Shown: in pieces, positions 25,199 through 34,153 of the stretch
Numbering within the stretch: the first letter of the stretch is position 1
Layout: each line of letters opens with the position of its first letter
Virus record (IMG/VR): IMGVR_UViG_3300030107_005730
Span: 1-39,783 of that record
From: a virus
Strand: one strand, 5' to 3'
DNA length: 39,783 nucleotides
Made by a program: the position numbers and the translations under genes
The notes under the pieces: generated by a model
The model's database searches: none
What the model saw: only the letters and a program-made list of their open reading frames with translations
What the model was told of the DNA's origin: nothing

Positions 25199-26833
25199 AT
25201 GCCACCACGATCAGAAAGCGACGCACCAGCTTTTATAAATTTACCAGATGCATTAGAAAATGCATTAAGAGATGCTGGATTATCTGATTACAGAGATATG
25301 TTTACAGGTACAGCTGGAGCAGCTCGGCAATTAGGTTTAACTGGGCAGCAAGCGGAAATGTTTTCAAAGTTTGCTTTGCCTTTCCAGCAAAAAAGATTTT
25401 CGGATTTAATGGCTTCTTTGAAGCCGTACGAAGAGCGTGAAACGGGATTTATAGATAGACAATATGATATAGGTGCTCAAAATTTACAAAATCAATTTAT
25501 GCAAGGTAGAACCAGCTTAACTCAAAGATTAATGTCTGGAACAGCTGGGGCTGAGCAACAAACCGCAAGAAGTGGATTTGCTGGTTCTGGTGCTGCGCAA
25601 TCAAGTTTACAGCAACTAAGGGAAGCTACTCAAGGAGCGTACAGTGGAATGGCAGGCAGAAGAGGAACTGGATTAACAAGTCTCGGTTTGGGTAAAGACA
25701 GGTCTATGGCTGCGCTTCAAGACCAAATAGGAGCTAGAAGAGGACAAGCTTTTGGACTACTTGGAGATTATTTACAAAGAATAATGGGTATCGGAAGAGA
25801 GTTTCTTTCTTATTCCCCTGGTGGAAGTGCTGGAACAGGTGGCACGGGAGGTACAGGCGGAACAGGCGGAACAGGTGGCGCAGGTGGAAGCGGTGTTCCA
25901 GCTACACAGACTACCGTTGCAGATGCTGCGACAGGAGATCAATCTGGTTCAACTGGAGGTTTTCAATCTGGAGGTACTGGCGCTGGCATGGGTGATACTG
26001 GCGATCCAACTGGACAAACTACTTTGGGAGATACTGGAAGCGGATACACGGATCATGGGCAAAGTATGGATGAAACTCAGCTTACTGGCGACGAATACGA
26101 TGATTATATAGATGAATTACAAACTAGTGCAGATAAGTTACAGGCTTTAACTGGGCAAAAACAACCAGGTGCAACTGAGACAGCAGCTGAAGAAGCAGCT
26201 AGAAGGCAAGCAAACGCTGAAAAAGATACGATAAAAGATACTGTTGGTCTTGACGAAATGGGCAATACATATCAAGGATCTGCTCCTCTTGCAGATTTAG
26301 TTAATCAATCTGCTAGTGGTAGTCCACTTGGAACACCAGCACCTCAAACTCAATATGCTCAAAATTGGCAACAAAATATAGCTACATCACCAGAGTTAAC
26401 AGGTGACACTAGTGACTTTGGCAAAGACACAAATGAAGATGGTGGCAGGGATCCTGGTTTTGTTCCTACGCCAGTTGCGCCAAGTGACCCAGATCCAGGA
26501 TATCAAGTTCCTAGTGACTTTACACCGTTATCTGGAAGTCCAGCAAATCAGGATGTAGACCCAGTTCAGGGCGATACAGATCCAGTCGGCAATGAAGGCG
26601 AATCTGGAAATGTAAATACGGCTTCATCTGCGGTATCTTCAACTGGATCAAATGTATCTGGCACACCAGCAACGTCGGTAACTAATACTGCAACTGGAAA
26701 TCAAGCAGTTGATTTTGCTGGCGAAGAGGAAGAAGAGGGTTCTCCTCCGCTATTTAATATGCAAGGACAAAACTCTTTACAGCAAATTATACAAGCTTTA
26801 ACAAATTTCACACCAGAAAAGGAGGTGGGTTAG
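25199..26833 (+). CDS. Low-complexity virion protein with Gly-Thr repeats (544 aa)
   Basis: The N-terminal 200 residues are helical (NLPDALENALRDAGLSDYRD, GLTGQQAEMFSKFALPFQQ). A Gly-Thr-Gly tandem repeat at about residues 212-232 separates them from a long, acidic, Pro/Gly/Ser/Thr/Asp-rich tail that looks disordered. The end is LQQIIQALTNFTPEKEVG. Extended low-complexity tails occur in internal virion proteins that must unfold to pass through the tail. The gene starts behind TAGGAGAACGGAAA. Confidence 0.5.
   Translation: MPPRSESDAPAFINLPDALENALRDAGLSDYRDMFTGTAGAARQLGLTGQQAEMFSKFALPFQQKRFSDLMASLKPYEERETGFIDRQYDIGAQNLQNQFMQGRTSLTQRLMSGTAGAEQQTARSGFAGSGAAQSSLQQLREATQGAYSGMAGRRGTGLTSLGLGKDRSMAALQDQIGARRGQAFGLLGDYLQRIMGIGREFLSYSPGGSAGTGGTGGTGGTGGTGGAGGSGVPATQTTVADAATGDQSGSTGGFQSGGTGAGMGDTGDPTGQTTLGDTGSGYTDHGQSMDETQLTGDEYDDYIDELQTSADKLQALTGQKQPGATETAAEEAARRQANAEKDTIKDTVGLDEMGNTYQGSAPLADLVNQSASGSPLGTPAPQTQYAQNWQQNIATSPELTGDTSDFGKDTNEDGGRDPGFVPTPVAPSDPDPGYQVPSDFTPLSGSPANQDVDPVQGDTDPVGNEGESGNVNTASSAVSSTGSNVSGTPATSVTNTATGNQAVDFAGEEEEEGSPPLFNMQGQNSLQQIIQALTNFTPEKEVG
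25832..25887 (+). repeat. GGT/GGA/GGC-ACA short tandem repeat
   Basis: The coding sequence repeats a six-codon-long Gly-Thr-Gly-Gly pattern built from GGN-ACA-GGN units, giving G-T-G-G repeats. The third-position bases vary, so selection appears to act on the protein and not on the DNA. It forms a flexible linker in the 25199-26833 product. Confidence 0.65.
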
Positions 26834-26837
26834 AAAG

Positions 26838-28085
26838 ATGGCAAACGGAAGATACGATTATGAATCACCATTAAATGCTTTTTTAAGTAGGTCTTTACCT
26901 GCTATAGTTGGAGGCATAGCAGATAGGCAAGCTAGAGAAAGAATGGCTTTGAAAGAAATGGAATATCGCACCGCTAGGGACGAAGCTGACAAAGCATTTA
27001 GAATTGAAGAAAACAGGAAATCTAGAGAACAGAATCAAAGTCAATTTGAAACTAAATTATCTGAAGAGAGAAAAAGACATTTAGATAGTTTGGAATCACA
27101 AGGCAGGCGAGAAAGGATGCAGAGAAAAAGAGAAGACAGGGCAAGCGATATGGCAGTTATTTCTGCTTTTTCAGACTCTAGTTGGAGCGAGTTAAGTAGA
27201 TTAAATGACAGTTATCAATTTCGCACAATCTATGGTGAGGACTTAGCTAATGCTTTAGAAGGCAAGGCTAAGGTTAGCTATGATATGATGGAAAGTGTAA
27301 TGGATCCAAATTCTCCTGCTTATACCTTATTAAGCGAATCTAATAGAAACGTATTAAGCAATCTTAGAAAAGCAGGAAATGAACAAAGATTTTTTGATAC
27401 GTATGATAAATTTATATCAAATTTTGCTAAAAATAGAGGATTAGATAATATATCAATTATGGAGGTAGAAAATGCTTGGACAAATATAAGATCTTATAAT
27501 AAGCAATTAATAGAGGCTGGGCAGCTGGGTGAGACTCCAATGCAGAAAAAGAGAATAAGTTCTTTGACTTCTGCGATAGCAGAAGAAAACGCTAAAATAG
27601 GTAAAATATTGGGAACTGGCGGAACTCAAGGTAGCCCCAAAAACATTTTCGGTACAAAGGAAGAGAGAAACGAAGTTTTATTGACAAAAATGATAAATAC
27701 AGCAGTAACATTTCATGGTAAAGATAAAAAATATTTTCAAGAAGGTGGTGAAGGAGCAAAGATTCTTCAAGATTTTATAAAAGAGAACTCTGGTATGCAA
27801 AATGAAGTAGAGGCAATGAAAAAATGGACAAGTTTTCACAAAAGTAGAATTGGCCCTGCTGGATCGCCAAAAGCTGTAGATAAAGGACTGGAAGCTTTGA
27901 AAACGAGAAGTGAAAGAAATAAAATACAATCTTTGAAAGATAAAATTTCAAAAAAGATTGAAAGAAGAAATGAAAATGCTGTTGGAAGTGAAAACTGGAA
28001 CTTTAGAGAAAGCGAAATTAAACAAATTCTTGATAATAATCCTTCTCTTAAGGAATGGTATAACGAAACTTACATAGGTAAATAA
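26838..28085 (+). CDS. Coiled-coil internal virion protein (415 aa)
   Basis: ATG 26838 (MANGRYDYESPLN) lies twelve bases after AGGAGG, which overlaps the end of the previous gene, a long but usable spacing. Residues 30-100 form a highly charged helix (DRQARERMALKEMEYRTARD, SEERKRHLDSLESQ). The rest is helical without cysteine or metal motifs. The cluster of three helical structural genes here has the layout of short-tailed phage internal or ejection proteins. No enzyme motif is visible. Confidence 0.55.
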   Translation: MANGRYDYESPLNAFLSRSLPAIVGGIADRQARERMALKEMEYRTARDEADKAFRIEENRKSREQNQSQFETKLSEERKRHLDSLESQGRRERMQRKREDRASDMAVISAFSDSSWSELSRLNDSYQFRTIYGEDLANALEGKAKVSYDMMESVMDPNSPAYTLLSESNRNVLSNLRKAGNEQRFFDTYDKFISNFAKNRGLDNISIMEVENAWTNIRSYNKQLIEAGQLGETPMQKKRISSLTSAIAEENAKIGKILGTGGTQGSPKNIFGTKEERNEVLLTKMINTAVTFHGKDKKYFQEGGEGAKILQDFIKENSGMQNEVEAMKKWTSFHKSRIGPAGSPKAVDKGLEALKTRSERNKIQSLKDKISKKIERRNENAVGSENWNFRESEIKQILDNNPSLKEWYNETYIGK

Positions 28086-28086
28086 C

Positions 28087-31000
28087 ATGTCTCAATTTGA
28101 TTATTTATTTGAAGATGAGTTAAGTAGTCCAAGTAAAGGACAATACGATTATCTTTTTCAAGATGAACCAGCTTCGTTGCCAAAAGGTGAAAAAGATTAT
28201 TCTATGCTAGACAAGCTTCCCGACTGGGTAAAGCAAGGATATAATCAATCTATGACTGGTCTTATACAGCAAGCTGCTACTGGGGAAATTCCATACGATC
28301 TTTCCAGTCTTGAACCAAACGTTATGAGGGATTTTGGAGCTGGTCTTATAAGCTTTTTTATGCCTGCTGACTTAGTAACTTTTGTTGGTGGATTTGGACT
28401 TGGTGGTCAAGCAGCAAAAACAGCTGGTAAACAAGCTTTAAAACAATTAATAAGAGGTGGGGTAAATAAAAAACTTGCTAAAAAAATAACATCTGAAGGA
28501 ATGAAAGATGTTATAGAAAAAAGTGGTATTGCAGCTGCAGGCGGTGGAACAGGTCTTGGAACTATGGGCGGTATAAATGAGTCTTTAAGGCAATATATAG
28601 ATAAAGGTGAAGTTGATATTTCTCAATCAGCAAAAAGAGCTGGTAAGGATTTTGTTCTAGGGGCAGCAACCACTGGAATAGGTGTCGGTTTGAGCGCTAA
28701 GGGATACAGTGCCCTTAGTCAAGCTGGTGCAGAAACTTTTACATTTGGCACTTTAGAGCCAGCTTTAGAGGGCAAGCTTCCAACGCCTCAAGATTATGTT
28801 CAAGCTGGAGCAACTATACTTGGGATAAGAGGAACTATGGGAGTAGCTGGCGGTACTTATAGAGCTGCTACTGGGCAACCAATTATAAAACCTAAGATTT
28901 CTAAATCAAAACCTGCTTCAAAAGAATTTAAAGAGGAAGTTGCAGAAAAATTACAAAAACAAAGAGAAGCAGATAGAACTGACAGAAAAAAGCAAAAATG
29001 GACTTCTGAAAGAAAAGGGTTTCAAGATACAGAAATAGTAAACGAAAGAATAGCAAAAAATAATCGTGGAATGTTTGACCTTAAAGACAGGGTTTCTGGA
29101 AAAACATTATCTTTGAGCAAAGAAGTATTTTATAAAGAATTTGATTTGTATGGTAAGGGGTATGGTAGGGAAGCCCTTGCTAAGAAAAGATTAAGAGAAG
29201 TTGCTTCAATATCAAAACAATTATTGTCCAAAAAATATGGACTTACTAAGCAGTTTTTATCTGAAAAGAAAAAAGAATTATTTGGCACAGATAATATTGC
29301 AAGTAAAAATATGACTTCTCGACAATTATTTAAATATAGAGAAGCCATAAGAAAAGAAAAAGAATTAATACATCTTAAAAAATATGATCCAATTATAAAA
29401 AATTTAAGAGAGTTTGAACCTGGAAAAACTTTATTAGAAAAAGTTCTTCCATCTTCTATTTATGACAGAGTTGTTGCCGCTGAAACATTGGCTAGGGGAA
29501 ATAAATATTCTGATAACCTTATTAATCGAATTCTTCCAAAAGCAAATCAACGAAGAGCTGAAATAGTTAGTAATTTTGTAGAAAATTCTGTAAGAAAAAC
29601 TGGTTTATTAAGATATAAAAACCAAGAAGCCGTTAGCTATGCATTAGAGGGTAAAAAAGGAAAAGCTGAATATTATAAAAACACTGGTAAAAGAATTCCA
29701 AAAGAAGCTGAGAAAATAGCTAATCAAATAAGAAAAGAATTAAGAAAAGGTTATCTTTTGGCAAAGAAAAGTGGAGTAGATGTAGCTGGATATATAGAAG
29801 ATTATTTTCCTAGGATGATGAAAAGGGATATTCAAGAAATTATATTTGATGACTTGATGCCGTTCTACGATAAGAATAAAAAGCTTTTTGATAAAAAGAT
29901 TTACAAGAAAAAAGATTTAGCAGTGCTAAATAATATGATTAAAAAAGCTCGAGACAGGGGAGAGTTTAGCAGGGATACTAGTAGGGCTATTGACAAACTT
30001 GTAAAAGAATATAATTTAAGCTACAAAGAAGCTTTAGATTTTATGAAAACAGAAGGCATGAAAGAAATGTATTCTCCTTTTGGCAATTTGGAAAAAAGCA
30101 GAAAATATGAATTACCAGCTGATTTTTATGAAAGAAATGCTAAAGAAGTTCTTGTTAGGTATTTTGAAAAACTTGGTAAAAGGGTAGGTAATGCAGAATA
30201 TTTTGGCGCTAAAGGTCAAAAAGCTAAAGCTCTTTTTAAATTAATGAGAAACGATCCAAAGTCTCTTAATATTTCAAAAACTATATACAATAATTATACT
30301 GGATTATCAAGCATAGACCCAGCTATGAATTTTAAAAATCCTTCTACAAGAAAGATAATGCAAGGCTACATGTCTTTTGAGTATGGAACTAAAATAGGTC
30401 TTGGATTTTCAACTATACCTAACGTTACTCAGTCTCTTATATCTACTATAGTAGAAGCTGGCCCTTGGAGATTTATGAAGGGAGCTGTTAGATTATTTAA
30501 TCCTAAGACATTGGAAAAAATAAGAAGATCTGGTGCAACCCTTAGCGATGTAAAAGATATTCTTATGGGTACAGATATGGGAGTTAATCCAAGAACTTGG
30601 AGAGAAACTGGAAGAAGATTTATTTCAGAAAAAGGAGCAGTTAAAAGATTGGCTAATTTAGCAGATATACTTACAACCGTAAGTTTATTTAAAGGAATGA
30701 ACTACCTTAACCAGTTATTAGCTGCTTCAACAGCTGAGATTTTTGCAAGAGATTTACATAGAATAATAAGGAATACTCCTAAAAATTTAAAAGGAAAGAC
30801 AGCTAAAGGTAAAAAGCTCAGCGTAAAAGACGCTTATGCCAAAGCGCGATATAACTGGGCTACTAAAAATTTACAAAAAATGGGAATAACTGATTATAGT
30901 AAGGCGAAATTAAGCAATAGAAATATACAAAACGCTATGTTTAACTTTGCAACAGAAAGTCAATTGCAAAGAAATATATTAAAAGAGCCTATGGCTTTTA

Positions 31001-31710
31001 ATGACCCAAGATTAAGACCTCTTTTTATATTTAAAAGATTTATTTATAGGCAGGCAAAGTATCAAAAAGATTTAATGAATAGAGAAGTTTCAAGTGGAAA
31101 TGTTTTAGCTCCACTTAGGCTCGCAGCAGGAGGTCTGCTTGGCGCAGGATTTGTTAATTGGGCAACAGATGGATTGGTAAGATTCTTTAGTGGTGAAAAA
31201 GCCATAAGGGAAGACAAAGAATGGTATGATTTAATTGATGCTATGGGAACAGTTGGTGCTTTAGGTTTCTTTTCTGATTTATTAAGCGCAGATGAAAAAC
31301 TTCCAGCTTTCTTTTTCGCAGTTACGCCAACAATGCTTTCCACTCTTGATGACGGAGCTAAAGCAGCTTATGCTGTTGGGTCAAATTTAGACACTTATGG
31401 GTATAACACATGGGCTCCATTCCAGAGAAGTTTAAAGCAAATTTCAAAATTTGGTGGATCAGTAACAAAGCAAGCAGCTAAAAGAGTAGAGACACCATCT
31501 CAAAAGAAAAACAGAATTGCACAAGAAAAAGGTAAAATAAGAAAAAGAGTTTTTGAGCTTTATTCTGAAAACAATCCAGATAAAGCTATGAAGTTAGTGG
31601 AAAAATTTAACAACGCAAGACCTTCAAATCCAATATTCTTTGAAGAAATAAATTTTACAGAATATTATAAATGGTATATGAGAAAAGAAATTAAAAAGCA
31701 GAATCCCTAA
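28087..31710 (+). CDS. Very large internal virion (ejection) protein (1207 aa)
   Basis: The longest gene in the window begins at ATG 28087. The N-terminus carries two near-identical short repeats (FDYLFEDELSSPSKG and YDYLFQDEPASLPKG). Hydrophobic Gly-rich stretches follow (FGAGLISFFMPADLVTFVGG, about residue 85-105, and LRLAAGGLLGAGFVNW near residue 1015), separated by long basic helices. Its size, last place in the structural operon, helical character and several membrane-prone segments fit the large internal proteins ejected into the host by short-tailed phages. No lytic transglycosylase motif was seen. Confidence 0.6.
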   Translation: MSQFDYLFEDELSSPSKGQYDYLFQDEPASLPKGEKDYSMLDKLPDWVKQGYNQSMTGLIQQAATGEIPYDLSSLEPNVMRDFGAGLISFFMPADLVTFVGGFGLGGQAAKTAGKQALKQLIRGGVNKKLAKKITSEGMKDVIEKSGIAAAGGGTGLGTMGGINESLRQYIDKGEVDISQSAKRAGKDFVLGAATTGIGVGLSAKGYSALSQAGAETFTFGTLEPALEGKLPTPQDYVQAGATILGIRGTMGVAGGTYRAATGQPIIKPKISKSKPASKEFKEEVAEKLQKQREADRTDRKKQKWTSERKGFQDTEIVNERIAKNNRGMFDLKDRVSGKTLSLSKEVFYKEFDLYGKGYGREALAKKRLREVASISKQLLSKKYGLTKQFLSEKKKELFGTDNIASKNMTSRQLFKYREAIRKEKELIHLKKYDPIIKNLREFEPGKTLLEKVLPSSIYDRVVAAETLARGNKYSDNLINRILPKANQRRAEIVSNFVENSVRKTGLLRYKNQEAVSYALEGKKGKAEYYKNTGKRIPKEAEKIANQIRKELRKGYLLAKKSGVDVAGYIEDYFPRMMKRDIQEIIFDDLMPFYDKNKKLFDKKIYKKKDLAVLNNMIKKARDRGEFSRDTSRAIDKLVKEYNLSYKEALDFMKTEGMKEMYSPFGNLEKSRKYELPADFYERNAKEVLVRYFEKLGKRVGNAEYFGAKGQKAKALFKLMRNDPKSLNISKTIYNNYTGLSSIDPAMNFKNPSTRKIMQGYMSFEYGTKIGLGFSTIPNVTQSLISTIVEAGPWRFMKGAVRLFNPKTLEKIRRSGATLSDVKDILMGTDMGVNPRTWRETGRRFISEKGAVKRLANLADILTTVSLFKGMNYLNQLLAASTAEIFARDLHRIIRNTPKNLKGKTAKGKKLSVKDAYAKARYNWATKNLQKMGITDYSKAKLSNRNIQNAMFNFATESQLQRNILKEPMAFNDPRLRPLFIFKRFIYRQAKYQKDLMNREVSSGNVLAPLRLAAGGLLGAGFVNWATDGLVRFFSGEKAIREDKEWYDLIDAMGTVGALGFFSDLLSADEKLPAFFFAVTPTMLSTLDDGAKAAYAVGSNLDTYGYNTWAPFQRSLKQISKFGGSVTKQAAKRVETPSQKKNRIAQEKGKIRKRVFELYSENNPDKAMKLVEKFNNARPSNPIFFEEINFTEYYKWYMRKEIKKQNP

Positions 31711-31826
31711 TGCCAAACAGAGGAGCAAAAGAAAGAAAAAGATTGCGTAGGAAATTAGCTATGCAGAACAAACTCCGTAAGAGAGAGTTGAAAAAAATAG
31801 AAAAGGAAAAGAGAAATGAATATTAA
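31710..31826 (+). CDS. Tiny basic protein (38 aa)
   Basis: ATG 31710 shares its first base with the previous stop (TAATG) and opens a 38-codon frame, MPNRGAKERKRLRRKLA and then a Lys/Arg-rich helix ending KRNEY. It overlaps the next gene by eleven bases. The M-P-N-R-x-A-K-x-R-K-R opening recurs in small basic phage proteins to my recollection. A DNA- or RNA-binding packaging accessory is possible. Confidence 0.6.
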   Translation: MPNRGAKERKRLRRKLAMQNKLRKRELKKIEKEKRNEY

Positions 31827-32145
31827 TGAACTTGTAAATCAAATAGTAACAAGAAGAAATCAGGCGCAAGGTACTGTTGGAGGAAGTAAATCTATAGATG
31901 ATCTTTTACAGGCAGCAGATATTGCTACGTTTTTATCGTCTTCACCAGCAGATGCAACAAGAGCAGTTGGGCCAGATAATGTTAGGCCAGAAAATATAGG
32001 AACGATGGATAAGGATACATTAACAAGGATTCTTACTTCAGATCAGGAACCAGTTATGGAGCCTCAGCAGCCTGATAATGTTGGTACAATGACACCAGAA
32101 ATGTTAGACATGATTTTAAAAGAGATGTCTACGAGACCTAGATAG
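31816..32145 (+). CDS. Last gene of the late operon, repeat-containing (109 aa)
   Basis: The gene starts inside the preceding basic peptide gene. The product has two similar motifs, P-E-N-I-G-T-M-D-K-D-T-L-T-R-I-L and P-D-N-V-G-T-M-T-P-E-M-L-D-M-I-L, each a turn followed by a short amphipathic helix. Between them is a proline-rich, acidic linker. The two helices may bind two equal surfaces, for instance neighbouring subunits. The function is unknown. A terminator lies 47 bases after the stop. Confidence 0.55.
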   Translation: MNINELVNQIVTRRNQAQGTVGGSKSIDDLLQAADIATFLSSSPADATRAVGPDNVRPENIGTMDKDTLTRILTSDQEPVMEPQQPDNVGTMTPEMLDMILKEMSTRPR

Positions 32146-32150
32146 AATAA

Positions 32151-32381
32151 TTAAAACCCTTTTTTATCTTCTCTCCGTTGTCTCTTCATAAGGAGGCGGG
32201 TTTTCTTCTTTTCCCGCCTCTTTTTTTCAGATTTCTTTTCATAGTATCTGTTTTCTTTTAGCTTTTCTATTACACCACTTTCGTTAAATACCTTTTTAAA
32301 GCGCGAAATTAGCCGTTGTACGCTTTCATTTTTCTTTTTTGATACTTGTATAGGCTTTGCTTGAAAAGTTTCTAATTTCAT
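32151..32381 (-). CDS. rpsU: Ribosomal protein bS21, phage-encoded
   Basis: The 76-residue product matches bS21 in order and spacing. N-E-S-V-Q-R-L-I-S-R-F-K-K is the counterpart of the family's helix with RRFKR. S-G-V-I-E-K-L-K-E-N-R-Y-Y-E-K follows it like the family's A-G-V-x-x-E-x-R-x-x-x-F-Y-E-K, and then comes a very basic tail with KKRREKKKTRLLMKRQRRE. bS21 sits on the small subunit near the Shine-Dalgarno/anti-Shine-Dalgarno helix and aids initiation. A phage copy could steer host ribosomes to phage mRNA. It begins with an ATGA overlap behind GAGG and is last in the leftward operon. Confidence 0.9.
   Translation of the reverse strand: MKLETFQAKPIQVSKKKNESVQRLISRFKKVFNESGVIEKLKENRYYEKKSEKKRREKKKTRLLMKRQRREDKKGF
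32193..32227 (+). terminator. Rho-independent terminator of the late operon
   Basis: A perfect 8-bp stem GAGGCGGG (32193-32200) and CCCGCCTC (32213-32220) with a 12-base T/C-rich loop is followed directly by seven T. This is a textbook terminator on the plus strand, 47 bases after the last rightward gene. It lies within the coding sequence of the convergent bS21 gene. Confidence 0.9.
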
Positions 32382-32578
32382 TTTTCCTCAAATTGTTTTC
32401 TTAATTTATTTAAATGTTTTTCGCAAGAAGTTCCTAGGCTTATAGTTTTAGTGGGAAAAGATTTTGGGTCTACCTTAATGATATCAGTAAACTCGTAAAG
32501 AGCTACGCTATTGCAATCTTTATAATCGCACAAAGGTCTTTTAACGTTCCTAATGCTTACTTTACTTGGTGTAGTCAT
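32378..32578 (-). CDS. Small cysteine/histidine protein, zinc-finger-like (66 aa)
   Basis: ATG at 32578 was chosen because AGGAGA lies seven bases upstream; a longer frame lacks such a site. Likely metal ligands are C-x4-C (PLCDYKDCNS) and C-x2-H (TSCEKHLNKL) some 32 residues apart. This resembles small phage zinc fingers with unknown targets. The stop overlaps the bS21 start (ATGA), so the two may be translated together. Confidence 0.6.
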   Translation of the reverse strand: MTTPSKVSIRNVKRPLCDYKDCNSVALYEFTDIIKVDPKSFPTKTISLGTSCEKHLNKLRKQFEEK

Positions 32579-32813
32579 TTGTATATCTCCTATTATCATA
32601 ATAATCAAGGCTAGGTTTTTTATTATTTTTTGCCCCAGATGGATATTTTGTTGGGGAGCAGTGGCAAACTTTTTCTAGCCCTTCTTTTATAGCTTTGCCT
32701 AATTTTATATTTTTTTTCATATTTTCAGTCATACTGTGAAACGGGATTAAGGGTTTTTTACAAAAACTGCAAATATCAAATAATTCAATCAATAATAATC
32801 TAAATTTTCTCAC
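32562..32813 (-). CDS. Small cysteine-rich protein (83 aa)
   Basis: A GTG start at 32813 lies in a GTGA overlap with the DnaB stop, behind GGAGG. The product has C-x2-C (DICSFCKKPLIPF) and a later C-H-C cluster (EKVCHCSPTKYPSG). These four cysteines and one histidine could bind zinc. The C-terminus is polar and Asn/Tyr-rich. It overlaps the next gene's start by 17 bases. The function is unknown. Confidence 0.6.
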   Translation of the reverse strand: MRKFRLLLIELFDICSFCKKPLIPFHSMTENMKKNIKLGKAIKEGLEKVCHCSPTKYPSGAKNNKKPSLDYYDNRRYTNDYTK

Positions 32814-34153
32814 CCAAGTTCCTCCATTTCTAATTGTTTTTTATCTTTTTCGTGCGATTTAGCTGCTTTTAAATCATCAAATAGCTTGCAACTATCACCA
32901 GAATACCCAACTTCTACCGAGCCAGTAGTCCCATATCTATTTTTAGACACTACTAGTTGTAGTTCATTCTGTGTCCAAACCCTTCCAGTAGAATCCTCTT
33001 CTCCGTATCTTGATATATACGGATAATGTGTAAATGCTACTATTTCAGCATCTTGTTCCAGATTGCCAGACTCAGCAAGATCGGAAAGCCTGGGAACCGC
33101 ATCCACCCTATATTCTATATTTCTATTTAATTGTGATACAAGTATAACGCACATATCCTCGGCTTTGGCAAGCCATTTATATTTCTTGGTTGTTTCACCT
33201 ATTTTATGTCTTAAATCTCTCCTGTCATTAGATGAGTATTCTATCAATCCTATATGGTCATCAATCACTACATCTGGCTTCACATTTTTTATTTCTTGGA
33301 AAGTATCTGATAACGTCCTTATATCATCATACATAAAAAGTTTATCTTTGTAGTTTTTGTGTATAAAATCCATCGATTCGTGTACTTTTGTTTTGCTTGA
33401 TGGTACTCCGTGCCTTAGATTTCTATATGAAATACTATCACTTTCCATAGCTATGAATTTTTTCATCATCTCGGTATTTGGCATTTCCCTATTAAACATG
33501 CAAACTTTTTTACCAGCCATAACAAGATTCCTAGCTATATTTGCAGCCACAGTTGTCTTGCCGTTTGCTGGCCGACCTGCTATTATTGTTATCTCGCCCC
33601 TAGTCATTCCAGATACGACCATATCAAATTTAGGTATACCAGTTTTTATATTGGTTTTTCTGTTAAATATTGACTGTCTAGTTTCTTCTAATACTTCGGC
33701 AATATCAAAATCTTTAGTAGGCTGAAGTTTTATAAGGTTGCCTATAAGGGTATGCGAGTCATTAAGAAGTTCGGCAACGTCATTTGTGTTGTCTTCAGCT
33801 AACATAGAAAGCTTCTTGGAGTGATCACCAAGCTCCCTTCTAAGCCAGTATCCGTGTAGCATTTTGGCATAGTATTCAGCTTTAGATGGTGTAATCTCTT
33901 CAGTCGCTATGCAAGTAATGTCATAAGCAAGAGATTTTTTTACATTGTTTTTTTGTGGAAAATTATGAACAATGCTTACTGGGTCTATTTGCTCTTTATT
34001 TTTTTCTAACCTTAGAATTGTTTCCCATATACTTTTATGGAAATCAAAATAAAAAACATCACTTTTTTCTACCCATTTTTTTGCCAAATCTAATTGAAGA
34101 GGCTTATTCATTAGAGCCCCTAACAAAGCTCTTTCTGTTGATTCACTATACAA
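32810..34153 (-). CDS. dnaB: Replicative DNA helicase, DnaB type
   Basis: The 447-residue product has the DnaB N-terminal helical domain (ERALLGALMNKP, residues 7-18) and the RecA-like helicase domain. Walker A is GRPANGKTT at residues 193-201, Walker B is VVIDDH at 295-300, and VSQLNR (339-344) and ESGNLEQDAE (361-370) are the H4 and arginine-finger-region motifs. It unwinds DNA 5' to 3' as a hexamer at the phage fork. The start is TTG 34153, overlapping the methyltransferase end by eight bases. No primase gene is visible, so the host primase or another gene must supply primers. Confidence 0.95.
   Translation of the reverse strand: MYSESTERALLGALMNKPLQLDLAKKWVEKSDVFYFDFHKSIWETILRLEKNKEQIDPVSIVHNFPQKNNVKKSLAYDITCIATEEITPSKAEYYAKMLHGYWLRRELGDHSKKLSMLAEDNTNDVAELLNDSHTLIGNLIKLQPTKDFDIAEVLEETRQSIFNRKTNIKTGIPKFDMVVSGMTRGEITIIAGRPANGKTTVAANIARNLVMAGKKVCMFNREMPNTEMMKKFIAMESDSISYRNLRHGVPSSKTKVHESMDFIHKNYKDKLFMYDDIRTLSDTFQEIKNVKPDVVIDDHIGLIEYSSNDRRDLRHKIGETTKKYKWLAKAEDMCVILVSQLNRNIEYRVDAVPRLSDLAESGNLEQDAEIVAFTHYPYISRYGEEDSTGRVWTQNELQLVVSKNRYGTTGSVEVGYSGDSCKLFDDLKAAKSHEKDKKQLEMEELG

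Noticed and set aside
25821-26111. A 96-codon frame overlapping the Gly-Thr repeat of the 25199 gene.
   Set aside because: It arises from the repeat being read in another frame, has no ribosome site and no fold-like sequence; the main frame is continuous through it.
33063-33725. Long plus-strand frames opposite the helicase gene.
   Set aside because: They are antisense shadows; the minus-strand frame has all helicase motifs, and the shadow proteins show no recognisable pattern.
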